Part shown: one piece after another, positions 1 through 7,999 of the stretch | Layout: each line of letters opens with the position of its first letter | Position numbering within the stretch: position 1 is the first letter of the stretch | Assembly (NCBI GenBank): GCA_017629765.1 | Contig: JAGBWO010000220.1 | Location: 1-34,229, forward strand | DNA: 34,229 nucleotides | Reading direction: 5' to 3' | Source: Opitutales bacterium | GTDB taxonomy: Bacteria; Verrucomicrobiota; Verrucomicrobiia; Opitutales; Intestinicryptomonadaceae | Translations under genes and position numbers: made by a program | The notes under the pieces: model-generated | The model's database searches: none | What the model saw: only the letters and a program-made list of their open reading frames with translations | Told to the model about the DNA's origin: nothing

Positions 1-775
1 ACGGATGCGGCTTCGGGGAAAGCTCGCCCAAAGTACCAGCCTCGCCCTTGCGAAGGGGAAAGCCCGCCGTTATTATTGCGTCGTAAAAATCTTTGGGATC
101 CCCCATTCCGAGAGACTGAAAGCCGTTTAAAATTTCCGGCCACGCCTTTTCGTAAAGCCCCGATGTCACCAAGCCGATTTTTATGTTCTTGGATTTCAGC
201 GCAAGCAGAAAGTCTTTTATCCCCTCTGTTGGAGTAAACGCCCCGGGGCGCCCCCTGCCCTGCATGATTTCATCCATTTCAAAATGCGTATGCTTAAAAT
301 AAAAGCCGCGAGCCTCTTCGAGGGTTTTATCGGGGCAATATTTGTTTATGCAGTGGCTCAAATGCTCTGAGACACTGTGCCCCGAAACGAACGGAAGGTC
401 GGCTTCTTCAAGCTGAAATTTATCGTCCCCCAAAAGGCTTGCCGTCGTTTTTTCGATAATCCAAATCCAGAAGCTCTCGCTTTTTATCGTCGTGCCGTCA
501 AGATCCATCAAAACAGCCTTCAAGGGCTTTTTGACGTCTACGCCGCTTACGGGATAATAGGCGGGATAGCCGAGCTCGCTTTTGACGTGCGCGAATGTTT
601 TGTCGTCAAAAGCCACGAACTCGACCTTTTTGTCGCCCGTTGCGCAAATTGCGTTTACGCCGTCTTTGCCTACGGAAAATCTGCCGTCTGAAGTTGCGTC
701 CATATCCCAAAACATGGAGTCTGCGCCGAAGGTTCCCAAATTCGGGAACGTGATTTCTCTTTCAAGTTTTTTCAT
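1..775 (-). CDS. HAD-superfamily hydrolase, 3' end cut by window edge
   Basis: Translating the minus strand from ATG at 775 gives an open frame that runs off the left edge after about 258 codons. The HAD nucleophile motif MDLDGTT lies at residues 90-96 (Asp91 and Asp93), and a motif II-like stretch GLVTSGLYEKAW follows about 110 residues later. The cap region between them is helical, as in the beta-phosphoglucomutase-like subfamily. The roughly 85 residues before motif I form an extra N-terminal segment of unknown role (begins MKKLEREITF, contains FWDMDATSDG). The substrate cannot be told from the sequence; sugar-phosphate phosphatase or phosphomutase is a family-level guess. An in-frame ATG at 784 is an equally possible start, since neither has a clear Shine-Dalgarno site. 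The C-terminus, with motifs III and IV, lies outside the window. Confidence 0.75.
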   Translation of the reverse strand, partial: MKKLEREITFPNLGTFGADSMFWDMDATSDGRFSVGKDGVNAICATGDKKVEFVAFDDKTFAHVKSELGYPAYYPVSGVDVKKPLKAVLMDLDGTTIKSESFWIWIIEKTTASLLGDDKFQLEEADLPFVSGHSVSEHLSHCINKYCPDKTLEEARGFYFKHTHFEMDEIMQGRGRPGAFTPTEGIKDFLLALKSKNIKIGLVTSGLYEKAWPEILNGFQSLGMGDPKDFYDAIITAGFPLRKGEAGTLGELSPKPHP

Positions 776-930
776 AAATCGCATCAAAAAATTATTTACG
801 GGATTTATCCCAAAGCCCGCCGCCGTTTTCAAGATTTTTTTTGACAGTCAAAAATGTTTTGATTTTCTTGAAAGGGCAAAAAAAAATGAAAAACCATGCG
901 GACAAAACTCCGATAAGCAATCCGACGAAT

Positions 931-962
931 AAAAAAGACGCCTTTTAGTGGCGTCTTTTTTT
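931..962 (-). terminator. Intrinsic terminator after the beta-helix protein gene
   Basis: GACGCC (937-942) pairs with GGCGTC (950-955) around a 7-base loop. Flanking A and T runs extend the stem and supply a T tract in both directions. It lies just past the stop of the minus-strand gene ending at 980, so it most likely ends that transcript and insulates the HAD gene further on. Confidence 0.8.
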
Positions 963-979
963 TGCGGAGTTTTGTTGCA

Positions 980-2527
980 TTAAAGAGTCTTCAACTTTTT
1001 CAAAGCGGTTTTATAAACGTCTTTCGCCTTCCAGCTGTCGGAAGTCCCGATGATTTCATCGAAGAGCTTAAACCACTTTTCAGTGCGGAATTTATGCAAG
1101 TCATTGCGGTTTACATTGCCATACTTTGCCTTAAATTCGTCGGTTGCCATAATCATCCAGCGCAATTCGTCGGCGGGAATGACATGCTCGTTGATGATTC
1201 TCGAATATTTTTTGACTTCGGCGGGAGTGGCTTCCCTTCCGAGCATTTCCAAGAATGCTGTTTTTACAACGCCCTGAGCTTCTTCAACCCCATAGGAGTA
1301 CGCGCGGTATTCCCTGAACGCCCCGCCCCTTTGAACAGGCCCGTGGTTGCAGCGCAAGAGGTGCTGCAATGAACGCTCCTGCTTTTTGAAGTCTTTCTGG
1401 AGCTTTGAAGAGCCGACATATTCGGGATTATACATGAATGCGGAAGGCTCGTCGCACAAAATGTCCCACCTGCCGTCGGCCAAACCCGAATGCTTGCCAA
1501 GAGATTTGTTGCCCTTGATTTCAAATTCGTCGACGCCGTCGGCAACAATTCCGTATGCGGACGCTTCGCCGTCCAAAACGTTGTTTATGATTTTGGCCCC
1601 GACAAAAGTCTTGTTGCGCTTGTCGCTCGGCACCCAGACCGTCGCGCCGCAGGGAACCGCTATGTGGATTCTTGCGCCGCGGCTGTCGATTAGGGTGTCC
1701 TTTACGAGAACTCCCGAATAGTCGTACTTGCGCATTGAAGTTTTATCGTCTTTCGGCAGCTTGCCGCCGTCGATTTCGTAAAAGCCCAAGCCGTCAACCA
1801 TATTTATGCCGCCCAAGCTTTCGCGCGAAATCGACGCGATTACATTGTCCTTGACCTGGCTCCCGGGAGCGCAGAACAAAACAATGCCGACGTCCGTAGG
1901 GTCTATTACGATGTTGTTTAAAACGGTGGAATTTCGCGCCGCGCAAGATATGCCGTCGCCCCACTTAAAAGGTTTTTCCTGCGGATTTCTGCCGTTGCCG
2001 CGCGCGTCCGCGCCGCAGCCGAACAAAATCGAATTTTCAATCGTGCAGCTGTCTCCGCCTTCATGAAGCTTGAAAGTGGACCATGTGCGCGAATTCATAA
2101 AAACGCAATTTTTTATGAGCTGGTTTTTTGCGCCGCCGCCCCCGAACCATGCGAGTTCCGGCCCGCCGCCGTTTGCGTATGGCGGCAGTTCGTAGCGGTT
2201 GCCGTCAAGAATGACTTTTTCCAAAACGATGTCGCTTTTGCCGTTGCCGCTTAAAATTTGCCCTCCTTCGGGCGAAGTTATTTTAAGGCGCGCGTACTCT
2301 CCAATTCTGGAAGCGTCTTTCGTGTAAATTTTCTGCCCGTTGTGCATAAAGCGTATGGTTTTGTTTACGGGAATCACCGCCCCCTTTTCCAAAACCACGC
2401 TGTCGCCTTTATCCAACGCGGACTGAATTTCCTCTGCGCTGCGAGCAACCACCTCGGCGGCAAAAGCCGAAGCCGAAGCGGCAAAAATGCAGAGCCCCCC
2501 CAATATTTTATGCATATGTTTTCTCAT
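980..2527 (-). CDS. Secreted right-handed parallel beta-helix protein
   Basis: The 515-residue product starts with a signal peptide (MRKHMHKILGGLCIFAASASAFA, cleavage likely after residue 23). Residues about 30-370 carry the rhythm of parallel beta-helix repeats (for example IENSILFGCG, VLNNIVIDPT, IINNVLDGEA), as in pectate-lyase-like and surface carbohydrate-active proteins. No clear pectate lyase catalytic set was recognised, so enzymatic activity is unproven. The last 100 or so residues are alpha-helical and contain FLEMLGREATPAEVKKY and TDEFKAKYG, which resemble the helical repeat seen in DUF4214-type domains; this is a weak match by eye. It stands alone, divergent from the gene at 2637, and has its own terminator. 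Probable location is periplasm or cell surface. Polysaccharide binding or cleavage is inference from the fold only. Confidence 0.75.
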   Translation of the reverse strand: MRKHMHKILGGLCIFAASASAFAAEVVARSAEEIQSALDKGDSVVLEKGAVIPVNKTIRFMHNGQKIYTKDASRIGEYARLKITSPEGGQILSGNGKSDIVLEKVILDGNRYELPPYANGGGPELAWFGGGGAKNQLIKNCVFMNSRTWSTFKLHEGGDSCTIENSILFGCGADARGNGRNPQEKPFKWGDGISCAARNSTVLNNIVIDPTDVGIVLFCAPGSQVKDNVIASISRESLGGINMVDGLGFYEIDGGKLPKDDKTSMRKYDYSGVLVKDTLIDSRGARIHIAVPCGATVWVPSDKRNKTFVGAKIINNVLDGEASAYGIVADGVDEFEIKGNKSLGKHSGLADGRWDILCDEPSAFMYNPEYVGSSKLQKDFKKQERSLQHLLRCNHGPVQRGGAFREYRAYSYGVEEAQGVVKTAFLEMLGREATPAEVKKYSRIINEHVIPADELRWMIMATDEFKAKYGNVNRNDLHKFRTEKWFKLFDEIIGTSDSWKAKDVYKTALKKLKTL

Positions 2528-2589
2528 AGATGCCGGAAATTTAAACTCTGCCCGAAAAATTAGTCAAATCTTTTTATTTTTTCAAAAAC

Positions 2590-2616
2590 TTGACGAAACA
2601 AGGCTGCGCATATAAA
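2590..2616 (+). promoter_or_regulatory. Possible promoter for the 2637 gene
   Basis: TTGACG at 2590-2595 and TATAAA at 2611-2616 are 15 bases apart, slightly short of the usual 16-18. They lie 21 bases upstream of the ATG at 2637, in the 109-base gap between two divergent genes. Confidence 0.4.
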
Positions 2617-2636
2617 AAGAGAGCGGATTTTTTATT

Positions 2637-3149
2637 ATGAAGAAGCTGTTTTCATTATTTCTTTTAATTCCCGCCATTCTCTTTTCGGCAGGGAATTTCT
2701 GCGAGGACGAGGCAAAGGCCTACGCCGAACAGACAAAAATCGCAAACGAGGCGGAGGAGCTTTTCGACAAGGCAAAATCGGACCAAAGCGACATTTTGGC
2801 AGACTATTTCGCCGCAATAGAAGTCTATTTAAACGGGCTTAAAGCCCTGCGGCGGCCCGACCGCGCAGCGCGAATTTTTGAGAGGTTTCAGGAAAGGGGG
2901 GATTCCTACGCATTTGCGACAAGAATTTGCCTTGAAGCGTCGCTTTCCGCAAACGGCGGCAAGCTTTCCGAAGAAAGAGAGGCGCAGCTCATATCTCTTA
3001 TAAAAGAAGCCAAGAAAAAATCGAAAGGCGGAGCAAAAGACTTTGAAGAATCGCTAAGCGAAGTGCTTAAAAAAGGAAATCCCCTTGTAAAGCCTTCCGA
3101 AAGACTATCCGAAACGGTAAAAGAATTGCGGGCAAAATCCGATAAATAG
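2637..3149 (+). CDS. Small secreted helical protein, function unknown
   Basis: The 170-residue product begins with a typical signal peptide (MKKLFSLFLLIPAILFSAG). The mature part is highly charged, rich in Lys, Glu and Ala, and looks fully alpha-helical. The stretch around residues 25-90 (AEELFDKAKS, YFAAIEVYLNGLKAL, AARIFERFQERGD) has a tetratricopeptide-like helical rhythm, but I cannot assign it to a family. No lipobox is seen. It is followed after 5 bases by the fumarylacetoacetase-family gene, so the two are probably co-transcribed, though no functional link is obvious. The start was chosen because the signal peptide follows directly and no upstream in-frame start is better. Confidence 0.65.
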   Translation: MKKLFSLFLLIPAILFSAGNFCEDEAKAYAEQTKIANEAEELFDKAKSDQSDILADYFAAIEVYLNGLKALRRPDRAARIFERFQERGDSYAFATRICLEASLSANGGKLSEEREAQLISLIKEAKKKSKGGAKDFEESLSEVLKKGNPLVKPSERLSETVKELRAKSDK

Positions 3150-3154
3150 AATTT

Positions 3155-4042
3155 ATGAAGCTTTTGACATTCAAACATAACGACAACGTTTATCTCGGAG
3201 CCGTCTGCGAGTGCGGAAAAACCGTCGTAAAACTCTCCGACGTCGGGCTTAATTTCAACTCGATGCAAACGCTAATCCAAAATATAATGGATTCGGAACT
3301 CGAGCTGATAAGAACCGCAACCAAAACCTGCGAAATTTTCAAGCGCATACCGATTTCCGAAATCGAGCTTTTGGCGCCGATTCGCTACCCCGCGCGGGAC
3401 ATCATTTGTCTCGGGCTGAACTATGCCGACCATATCGAAGAGGCCGCGCGCTTCAATTCCAAAAAATTCGGCATAAATATGCCCAAAGCGGTTTATTTTT
3501 CAAAGCGCGTGAACGAATCGGTCGCCCCATACGGAAAAATTCCGAGCCATCCCGAACTTTGCGACTCGCTCGACTACGAGGCGGAGCTTGCCCTTGTGAT
3601 TTCCAAAAACGCAAGAAACGTAGCGGCAAAAGACGCCTTGAAATATATCTTCGGCTACACCATAATAAACGACGTGTCGGCGCGCAATGTCCAGACCGAA
3701 CACAAGCAGTGGTACTTCGGCAAGAGCCTCGACGGCTTCTGCCCTATGGGGCCTTTTCTGATAACGGCCGACGAAATAGGCGTCTATCCCAAGCTGAAAA
3801 TCCAAAGCTATGTGAACGGGGAGCTGCGCCAAAATTCAAATACCGAAAATATGATTTACAAAATTCCGCAAATAATAGAAGAGCTTTCAAGCGGAATGAC
3901 TTTGCAGGCCGGCACAATCATAGCTCTGGGAACTCCGTCGGGAGTCGGCCTCGGCTTTAATCCGCCCAAATTTTTAAGGAGCGGCGACACCGTAACCTGC
4001 AAAATAGAAAATATCGGCGAAATTTCAAACACGGTCGAATGA
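3155..4042 (+). CDS. Fumarylacetoacetate hydrolase (FAH) family protein
   Basis: The 295-residue product has an N-terminal FAH-type lead domain and then the catalytic FAH fold from about residue 80 (RDIICLGLNYADHIEEA). Family metal-ligand acidic residues appear in LDYEAELALVI and NDVSARNVQ, and the conserved late motif LGTPSGVGLGF is present. Family members hydrolyse or decarboxylate beta-diketo acids (fumarylpyruvate, acylpyruvates, 2-hydroxyhepta-2,4-diene-1,7-dioate) or act as oxaloacetate decarboxylases. No aromatic degradation genes surround it, so an acylpyruvase or oxaloacetate decarboxylase housekeeping role is the more likely guess. It is predicted to be cytoplasmic. It starts 5 bases after the secreted-protein gene with no clear ribosome binding site, which suggests translational coupling. 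Confidence 0.85.
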   Translation: MKLLTFKHNDNVYLGAVCECGKTVVKLSDVGLNFNSMQTLIQNIMDSELELIRTATKTCEIFKRIPISEIELLAPIRYPARDIICLGLNYADHIEEAARFNSKKFGINMPKAVYFSKRVNESVAPYGKIPSHPELCDSLDYEAELALVISKNARNVAAKDALKYIFGYTIINDVSARNVQTEHKQWYFGKSLDGFCPMGPFLITADEIGVYPKLKIQSYVNGELRQNSNTENMIYKIPQIIEELSSGMTLQAGTIIALGTPSGVGLGFNPPKFLRSGDTVTCKIENIGEISNTVE

Positions 4043-4167
4043 CGCGGCGCTGTTTTGAAGTTTCCAAACCCTCAAAAAAAAGCTTTACAACCCCGCCCTT
4101 TTAATACAGCGTTTATTTCCATAAAAAATTTTTAACAAAATTTTAATCTGAAAACCAAGAAAACATT

Positions 4168-4422
4168 ATGGCAGATATCGAACAAAGAGTAAAAGAAATC
4201 ATCGTAAACCAGCTCAATGTAAAAGAGTCTGAAATCACCCCCGAGGCCAGCTTCATAGATGACCTCGGCGCTGATTCCCTCGACACAGTGCAGCTTATTA
4301 TGACGTTTGAAGAAGAATTCAAAGACGAAATCAACGGCGAAATCCCCGAATCCGAAGCGGAAAAGCTCACAACAGTGGGGAAAGTAATCGACTACATCAA
4401 GGAACGCTCGCAAAAAGCGTAA
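4168..4422 (+). CDS. acpP: Acyl carrier protein
   Basis: The 84-residue acidic protein has the usual length and four-helix pattern of ACP. Ser37 in the motif [12 protein letters not shown] is the site for 4'-phosphopantetheine attachment by holo-ACP synthase. It carries growing acyl chains for type II fatty-acid synthesis in the cytoplasm. The gene lies directly upstream of fabF with a 140-base gap, the common acpP-fabF order. A weak hairpin sits in the gap, so fabF may be expressed partly by read-through. The start is firm: [12 protein letters not shown] is the standard N-terminus. Confidence 0.97.
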   Translation: MADIEQRVKEIIVNQLNVKESEITPEASFIDDLGADSLDTVQLIMTFEEEFKDEINGEIPESEAEKLTTVGKVIDYIKERSQKA

Positions 4423-4456
4423 CCGATTGGTGAGAATTTTTGAATTTTGAATTTAC

Positions 4457-4502
4457 CGGCCCATTTGCGGGAGCATATTGCACTCACAGTGGGTCGTTTT
4501 TT
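4457..4502 (+). terminator. Weak hairpin and T tract after acpP
   Basis: CGGCCCA (4457-4463) pairs with TGGGTCG (4490-4496), including one G-U, across a long 26-base loop, and a run of T follows. It could attenuate transcription between acpP and fabF, letting acpP transcript exceed fabF. The long loop makes it a weak call. Confidence 0.4.
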
Positions 4503-4562
4503 GTTTTTTAAAGGCAAATTATTGCATAGCGGCGAAATTCGCGCAAACAGAAAGATTTTTAT

Positions 4563-5810
4563 ATGTCAAGAGAACGAATCGTTATAACAGGCATTGGAAC
4601 CGTATCCTCTTTCGGAGACGGAGTGGACATTTTTTGGGACTCTTTGGTGGCGGGCAAAAGCGGCATATCAAACATAACCGGCTTTGACGTATCGGAGTTA
4701 AACTGCAAAGTGGCGGCGGAATGCAAAGACTTTGACGCCACAAAATACATGGACCCCAAACAGGCAAGGCGTTCGGACCGCTACACGCACTTTGCAATGG
4801 CGGCGGCAAAGCTCGCCATGGAAGACGCAAAGCTCGACCACTCGTCGGTTTCTCCCGAACGCTTGGGAGTGCTTATAGGCTCCGGCGTCGGCGGCATGGA
4901 CACAATCGAACAGCAGTCGAGGGCGTTCCACCAAAGCGGCGCGCGCAGGGTTTCGCCGTTTATGATTCCGAACTTGATTTCAAACATGGCAGGCGGCGTT
5001 GTCGCAATCGAGCTTGGCGCAAAGGGCGTCAATTTCGGCATTGTGAGCGCCTGCGCGACGGGCACCCACGCAATCGGCGAAGCGCTGCTGCACTTGCAGC
5101 TCGGCAGGGAAGACGTTATTTTGGCGGGAGGCAGCGAAGCCGCCGTTACGGGGCTTTCCTTTGCGGGATTCTGCGCAATGAAGGCGATGGCGACAAACTA
5201 TAACGACGACCCGACACATGCTTCGCGCCCCTTCGATTTGAACCGCTGCGGCTTTGTGATGGGCGAAGGAGCGGGAGTGGTCGTGCTTGAACGCCTCGAA
5301 CACGCCTTGGCGCGCGGAGCGAAAATTTATTGCGAAATTTCGGGCTACGGGGCGACTTGCGACGCATACCACATCACAAGCCCCGACATTGAAGGCAGAG
5401 GGCTTTCGCTCGCCCTTGAACGCGTGATGCAGGACGCGGGAGTAAAGCCCGAAGAAGTCGACTACATCAACGCGCACGGCACCTCCACGCAATACAACGA
5501 CAAATTCGAAACCCTCGCCATCAAAAAAGTTTTCGGCGAACACGCAAAGAAGCTAATGGTAAGCTCCACAAAGAGCATGACGGGGCATCTGCTCGGCGCG
5601 GCGGGCGCGATTGAGGCGGCGGTATGCGCAAAAACTCTCGAAACGGGAATTGTAGCCCCCACAATCAATTACGAAATTCCCGACCCCGAATGCGATTTGG
5701 ACTATGTCCCGAATGTGGCGAGAAAGGCGGACGTAAAAGTCGCAATCAGCACGAATTTGGGATTTGGCGGACACAACGGCGCATTGCTCTTCAAAAAATA
5801 CGAAGCGTAA
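4563..5810 (+). CDS. fabF: Beta-ketoacyl-ACP synthase II
   Basis: The 415-residue thiolase-fold enzyme condenses malonyl-ACP with acyl-ACP in fatty-acid elongation. The catalytic triad is complete: Cys164 in VSACATGTHA, His305 in NAHGTSTQYND and His342 in MTGHLLGAAGAIE. The length is that of FabF rather than FabH (about 320), and the Cys-His-His triad separates it from the Cys-His-Asn of FabH. It is cytoplasmic and uses the product of acpP just upstream. A strong terminator follows at 5825-5857. The start MSRERIVITGIG matches the family N-terminus. Confidence 0.96.
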   Translation: MSRERIVITGIGTVSSFGDGVDIFWDSLVAGKSGISNITGFDVSELNCKVAAECKDFDATKYMDPKQARRSDRYTHFAMAAAKLAMEDAKLDHSSVSPERLGVLIGSGVGGMDTIEQQSRAFHQSGARRVSPFMIPNLISNMAGGVVAIELGAKGVNFGIVSACATGTHAIGEALLHLQLGREDVILAGGSEAAVTGLSFAGFCAMKAMATNYNDDPTHASRPFDLNRCGFVMGEGAGVVVLERLEHALARGAKIYCEISGYGATCDAYHITSPDIEGRGLSLALERVMQDAGVKPEEVDYINAHGTSTQYNDKFETLAIKKVFGEHAKKLMVSSTKSMTGHLLGAAGAIEAAVCAKTLETGIVAPTINYEIPDPECDLDYVPNVARKADVKVAISTNLGFGGHNGALLFKKYEA

Positions 5811-5824
5811 TTTTCGCCGAACGC

Positions 5825-5857
5825 AAAAAAGACGCTCTTTGCGGGCGTCTTTTTTTT
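5825..5857 (+). terminator. Intrinsic terminator after fabF
   Basis: GACGC (5831-5835) pairs with GCGTC (5845-5849), extended by A and T runs on either side, with a T tract of about 8. It starts 15 bases after the fabF stop. Confidence 0.85.
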
Positions 5858-5905
5858 GCGCCTTGCATTGCGCGCGCCCATCTATAATATATATCCCTGC
5901 TTGAT

Positions 5906-6243
5906 ATGAAAACAATAATCTGCCTAAGCGCATTTCTCTTAGCTTCAATATACGCATCCGCGCAGGAAGAAAACCCGTCGCAATTTGTCGACTCTTGGAT
6001 TGGCCCGGCGGAAGCGGCAATACGGTGATAAAAGCCGAAAATCTTTCAAAGGAAAACATTTGCGTCACAGAAGCGTTTTTAAACGGGAAACCTCTGAAAC
6101 AAGCATGGTTAAGGCATTCTCAAATTATTGCCGGCGGAGAATTGACGCTTAAAATGTCCAAAAATCCCGACAATTCCTGGATTGAAACTCCGCCGCCCTC
6201 CCCTCTTTCATACTTAAAGAATCAAAAGCTTAAACAGCCTTGA
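5906..6243 (+). pseudogene. Decayed remnant of a secreted GH92-type alpha-mannosidase gene
   Basis: An ATG at 5906 opens a signal peptide (MKTIICLSAFLLASIYASA) followed by QFVDSWIGPAEAAIR and a stop. From about 6001 the next frame continues open to 6243 and encodes GNTVIKAENLSKENI, AFLNGKPLKQAWLRHSQI and GGELTLKMSKNPDNSW. These resemble the C-terminal beta-sandwich of glycoside hydrolase family 92 (the pattern LNGKPY, then H..I..GG.L.F.M...PN..W). A full GH92 protein has about 750 residues, so nearly the whole catalytic domain is missing and the ends are joined out of frame. The simplest reading is a large internal deletion plus a frameshift. A perfect TATAAT sits at 5883-5888, so the relic may still be transcribed. 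The alternative is a small unrelated exported protein with a sequencing frameshift. The GH92 match is by eye. Confidence 0.6.
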
Positions 6244-6310
6244 CTATCGAAGTCTTTTGCGCTTATTTTCTTTCAAATATTTTACAACAACACTAAAAAT
6301 CTCAAAAAAA

Positions 6311-7930
6311 ATGGCAGACGCAGAATTCAAATATCAGGAAATGTTCCCGCACGGCAAAGACGAGACCAAATACAGGCTCATTACAAAAGAAGGCGTATCA
6401 GTCTCGGAATTTGAGGGCAGAAAAATTTTAAAAGTCTCAAAAGAAGCCCTCACGACCTTGGCGCGCGTGGGCTTTCACGATGTGGCGTTTATGCTGCGCC
6501 CCGCCCATCTTAAAATGGTAGCCGACATATTGGAAGACGACAACGCGTCCGAAAACGATAAATCCGTCGCCCTTACAATGCTTCGCAATGCGGAAGTCGC
6601 GGCGGGCGGAGTTCTGCCTTTCTGCCAAGACACTGGGACTGCCACAATAGTCGCGCACAAGGGTCAAAGCGTCTGGACCGACTGCGACGACGCCGAAGCC
6701 CTTTCAAAAGGCGTCTTTGAATGCTACACGCAAAACAACCTGCGCTACTCGCAAAACGCCCCCTTGACTATGTGGGACGAAGTGAATACGGGCTGCAATC
6801 TCCCCGCGCAAATCGACATCTATGCGGACAATTCCGACAAATACGAATTTTTGTTCGTCGCAAAAGGCGGCGGCTCCGCAAACAAGACATACCTTTATCA
6901 GGAAACAAAAGCCCTGCTTACGCCAAAGCGCCTTGTAAGCTTTATGATTGAAAAGATGAAAACGCTCGGCACTGCGGCATGCCCCCCGTACCACTTGGCG
7001 TTTGTAATCGGCGGCACGAGCGCGGAAATGAATTTGAAGACCGTAAAGCTCGCTTCGACGAAATACCTCGACAACCTCCCTACTTCCGGCAACAAATACG
7101 GCCACGCTTTCCGCGATGTCGAGCTTGAAAAACTCGTATTGGAAGAAGCCCACAAGCTCGGTATCGGAGCGCAGTTCGGCGGCAAATACTTCGCTTTGGA
7201 CGTTCGCATCATAAGAATGCCACGCCACGGCGCGTCATGCCCGGTGGGTCTTGGCGTATCCTGCTCCGCCGACCGCAACGCAAAAGCCAAAATCGACGAA
7301 AACGGCGTATGGATTGAGGAGCTTGAAGCAAACCCGAGCCGCTTCATTCCCGAAAAATACCGCAATGTAAACACGGGGGACGGAGCGGTTAAAATCAACT
7401 TGAACCGCCCGATGAACGAAGTTTTGGCGGAGCTTTCAAAATATCCCGTAAAAACCCGTTTAAGCCTCGACGGAACAATTATCGTTGCCCGCGACATCGC
7501 CCATGCGAAACTTCTCGAACGCCTCGAAAGCGGAAAAGGGCTTCCCGAATACTTCAAAAACCACCCCGTTTACTATGCGGGTCCGGCAAAGACTCCCGAA
7601 GGGATGCCCTCAGGATCTTTCGGGCCGACAACTGCGGGAAGAATGGACTCTTACGTCGATATTTTCCAAGAAAACGGCGGCAGCATGGTTATGATTGCAA
7701 AGGGCAACCGCTCGCAGGCGGTAACCGACGCATGCAAAAAGCACGGAGGCTTCTATTTGGGTTCAATCGGCGGTCCCGCCGCGCTTCTTGCAAAATCCAA
7801 CATCAAGAAAGTCGAGCTTGTCGAATATCCGGAGCTTGGAATGGAGGCGATTTGGAAGATTGAAGTCGAAAACTTCCCCGCCTTCATCTTGGTTGACGAC
7901 AAAGGCAATGATTTCTTTAAGATGCTTTAA
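6311..7930 (+). CDS. fumA: Class I fumarate hydratase, Fe-S type
   Basis: This enzyme interconverts fumarate and malate using an oxygen-labile [4Fe-4S] cluster. The 539-residue product follows the E. coli FumA/FumB pattern almost without gaps. The cluster cysteines fall at 105 (CQDTGT), 224 (AACPPYH) and 318 (GVSCSADRN), the same numbers as in E. coli FumA. I set the start at 6311 ([13 protein letters not shown]) and not at the in-frame ATG at 6257, because the added 18 residues are not part of the family and 6311 lines up with FumA residue 1. The C-terminus stops shortly after DDKGNDFF, lacking the Cys-containing tail of the E. coli enzyme. It is monocistronic, with a terminator at 7958-7997. 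Confidence 0.96.
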   Translation: MADAEFKYQEMFPHGKDETKYRLITKEGVSVSEFEGRKILKVSKEALTTLARVGFHDVAFMLRPAHLKMVADILEDDNASENDKSVALTMLRNAEVAAGGVLPFCQDTGTATIVAHKGQSVWTDCDDAEALSKGVFECYTQNNLRYSQNAPLTMWDEVNTGCNLPAQIDIYADNSDKYEFLFVAKGGGSANKTYLYQETKALLTPKRLVSFMIEKMKTLGTAACPPYHLAFVIGGTSAEMNLKTVKLASTKYLDNLPTSGNKYGHAFRDVELEKLVLEEAHKLGIGAQFGGKYFALDVRIIRMPRHGASCPVGLGVSCSADRNAKAKIDENGVWIEELEANPSRFIPEKYRNVNTGDGAVKINLNRPMNEVLAELSKYPVKTRLSLDGTIIVARDIAHAKLLERLESGKGLPEYFKNHPVYYAGPAKTPEGMPSGSFGPTTAGRMDSYVDIFQENGGSMVMIAKGNRSQAVTDACKKHGGFYLGSIGGPAALLAKSNIKKVELVEYPELGMEAIWKIEVENFPAFILVDDKGNDFFKML

Positions 7931-7939
7931 AAAAACAAC

Positions 7940-7969
7940 TTGACATAATTAAATAGCGAGGTTTAAGAT
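7940..7969 (+). promoter_or_regulatory. Promoter for the PEP-CTERM gene at 8000
   Basis: A perfect TTGACA at 7940-7945 and TAAGAT at 7964-7969 are separated by 18 bases. Transcription would start near 7976, giving a leader of about 24 bases. The -10 overlaps the left arm of the fumarase terminator. Confidence 0.5.
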
Positions 7970-7997
7970 ATTTTTATATTTTAAACCTCTTTTTTTA
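7958..7997 (+). terminator. Intrinsic terminator after fumA
   Basis: A perfect 9-base stem, GAGGTTTAA (7958-7966) with TTAAACCTC (7981-7989), closes a 14-base loop and is followed by a run of T to 7997. The T tract ends 2 bases before the next gene's ATG at 8000. Confidence 0.8.
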
Positions 7998-7999
7998 TA

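Noticed and set aside
4980-5543. Open frame of 187 codons on the minus strand
   Set aside because: It lies wholly inside fabF, whose catalytic residues are all intact. The product is a Cys/Arg/Ala-rich shadow with no family pattern.
6257-6310. Upstream start for fumarase
   Set aside because: The extra 18 residues are not found in FumA-type enzymes. With ATG 6311 the cluster cysteines take the E. coli numbers 105, 224 and 318.
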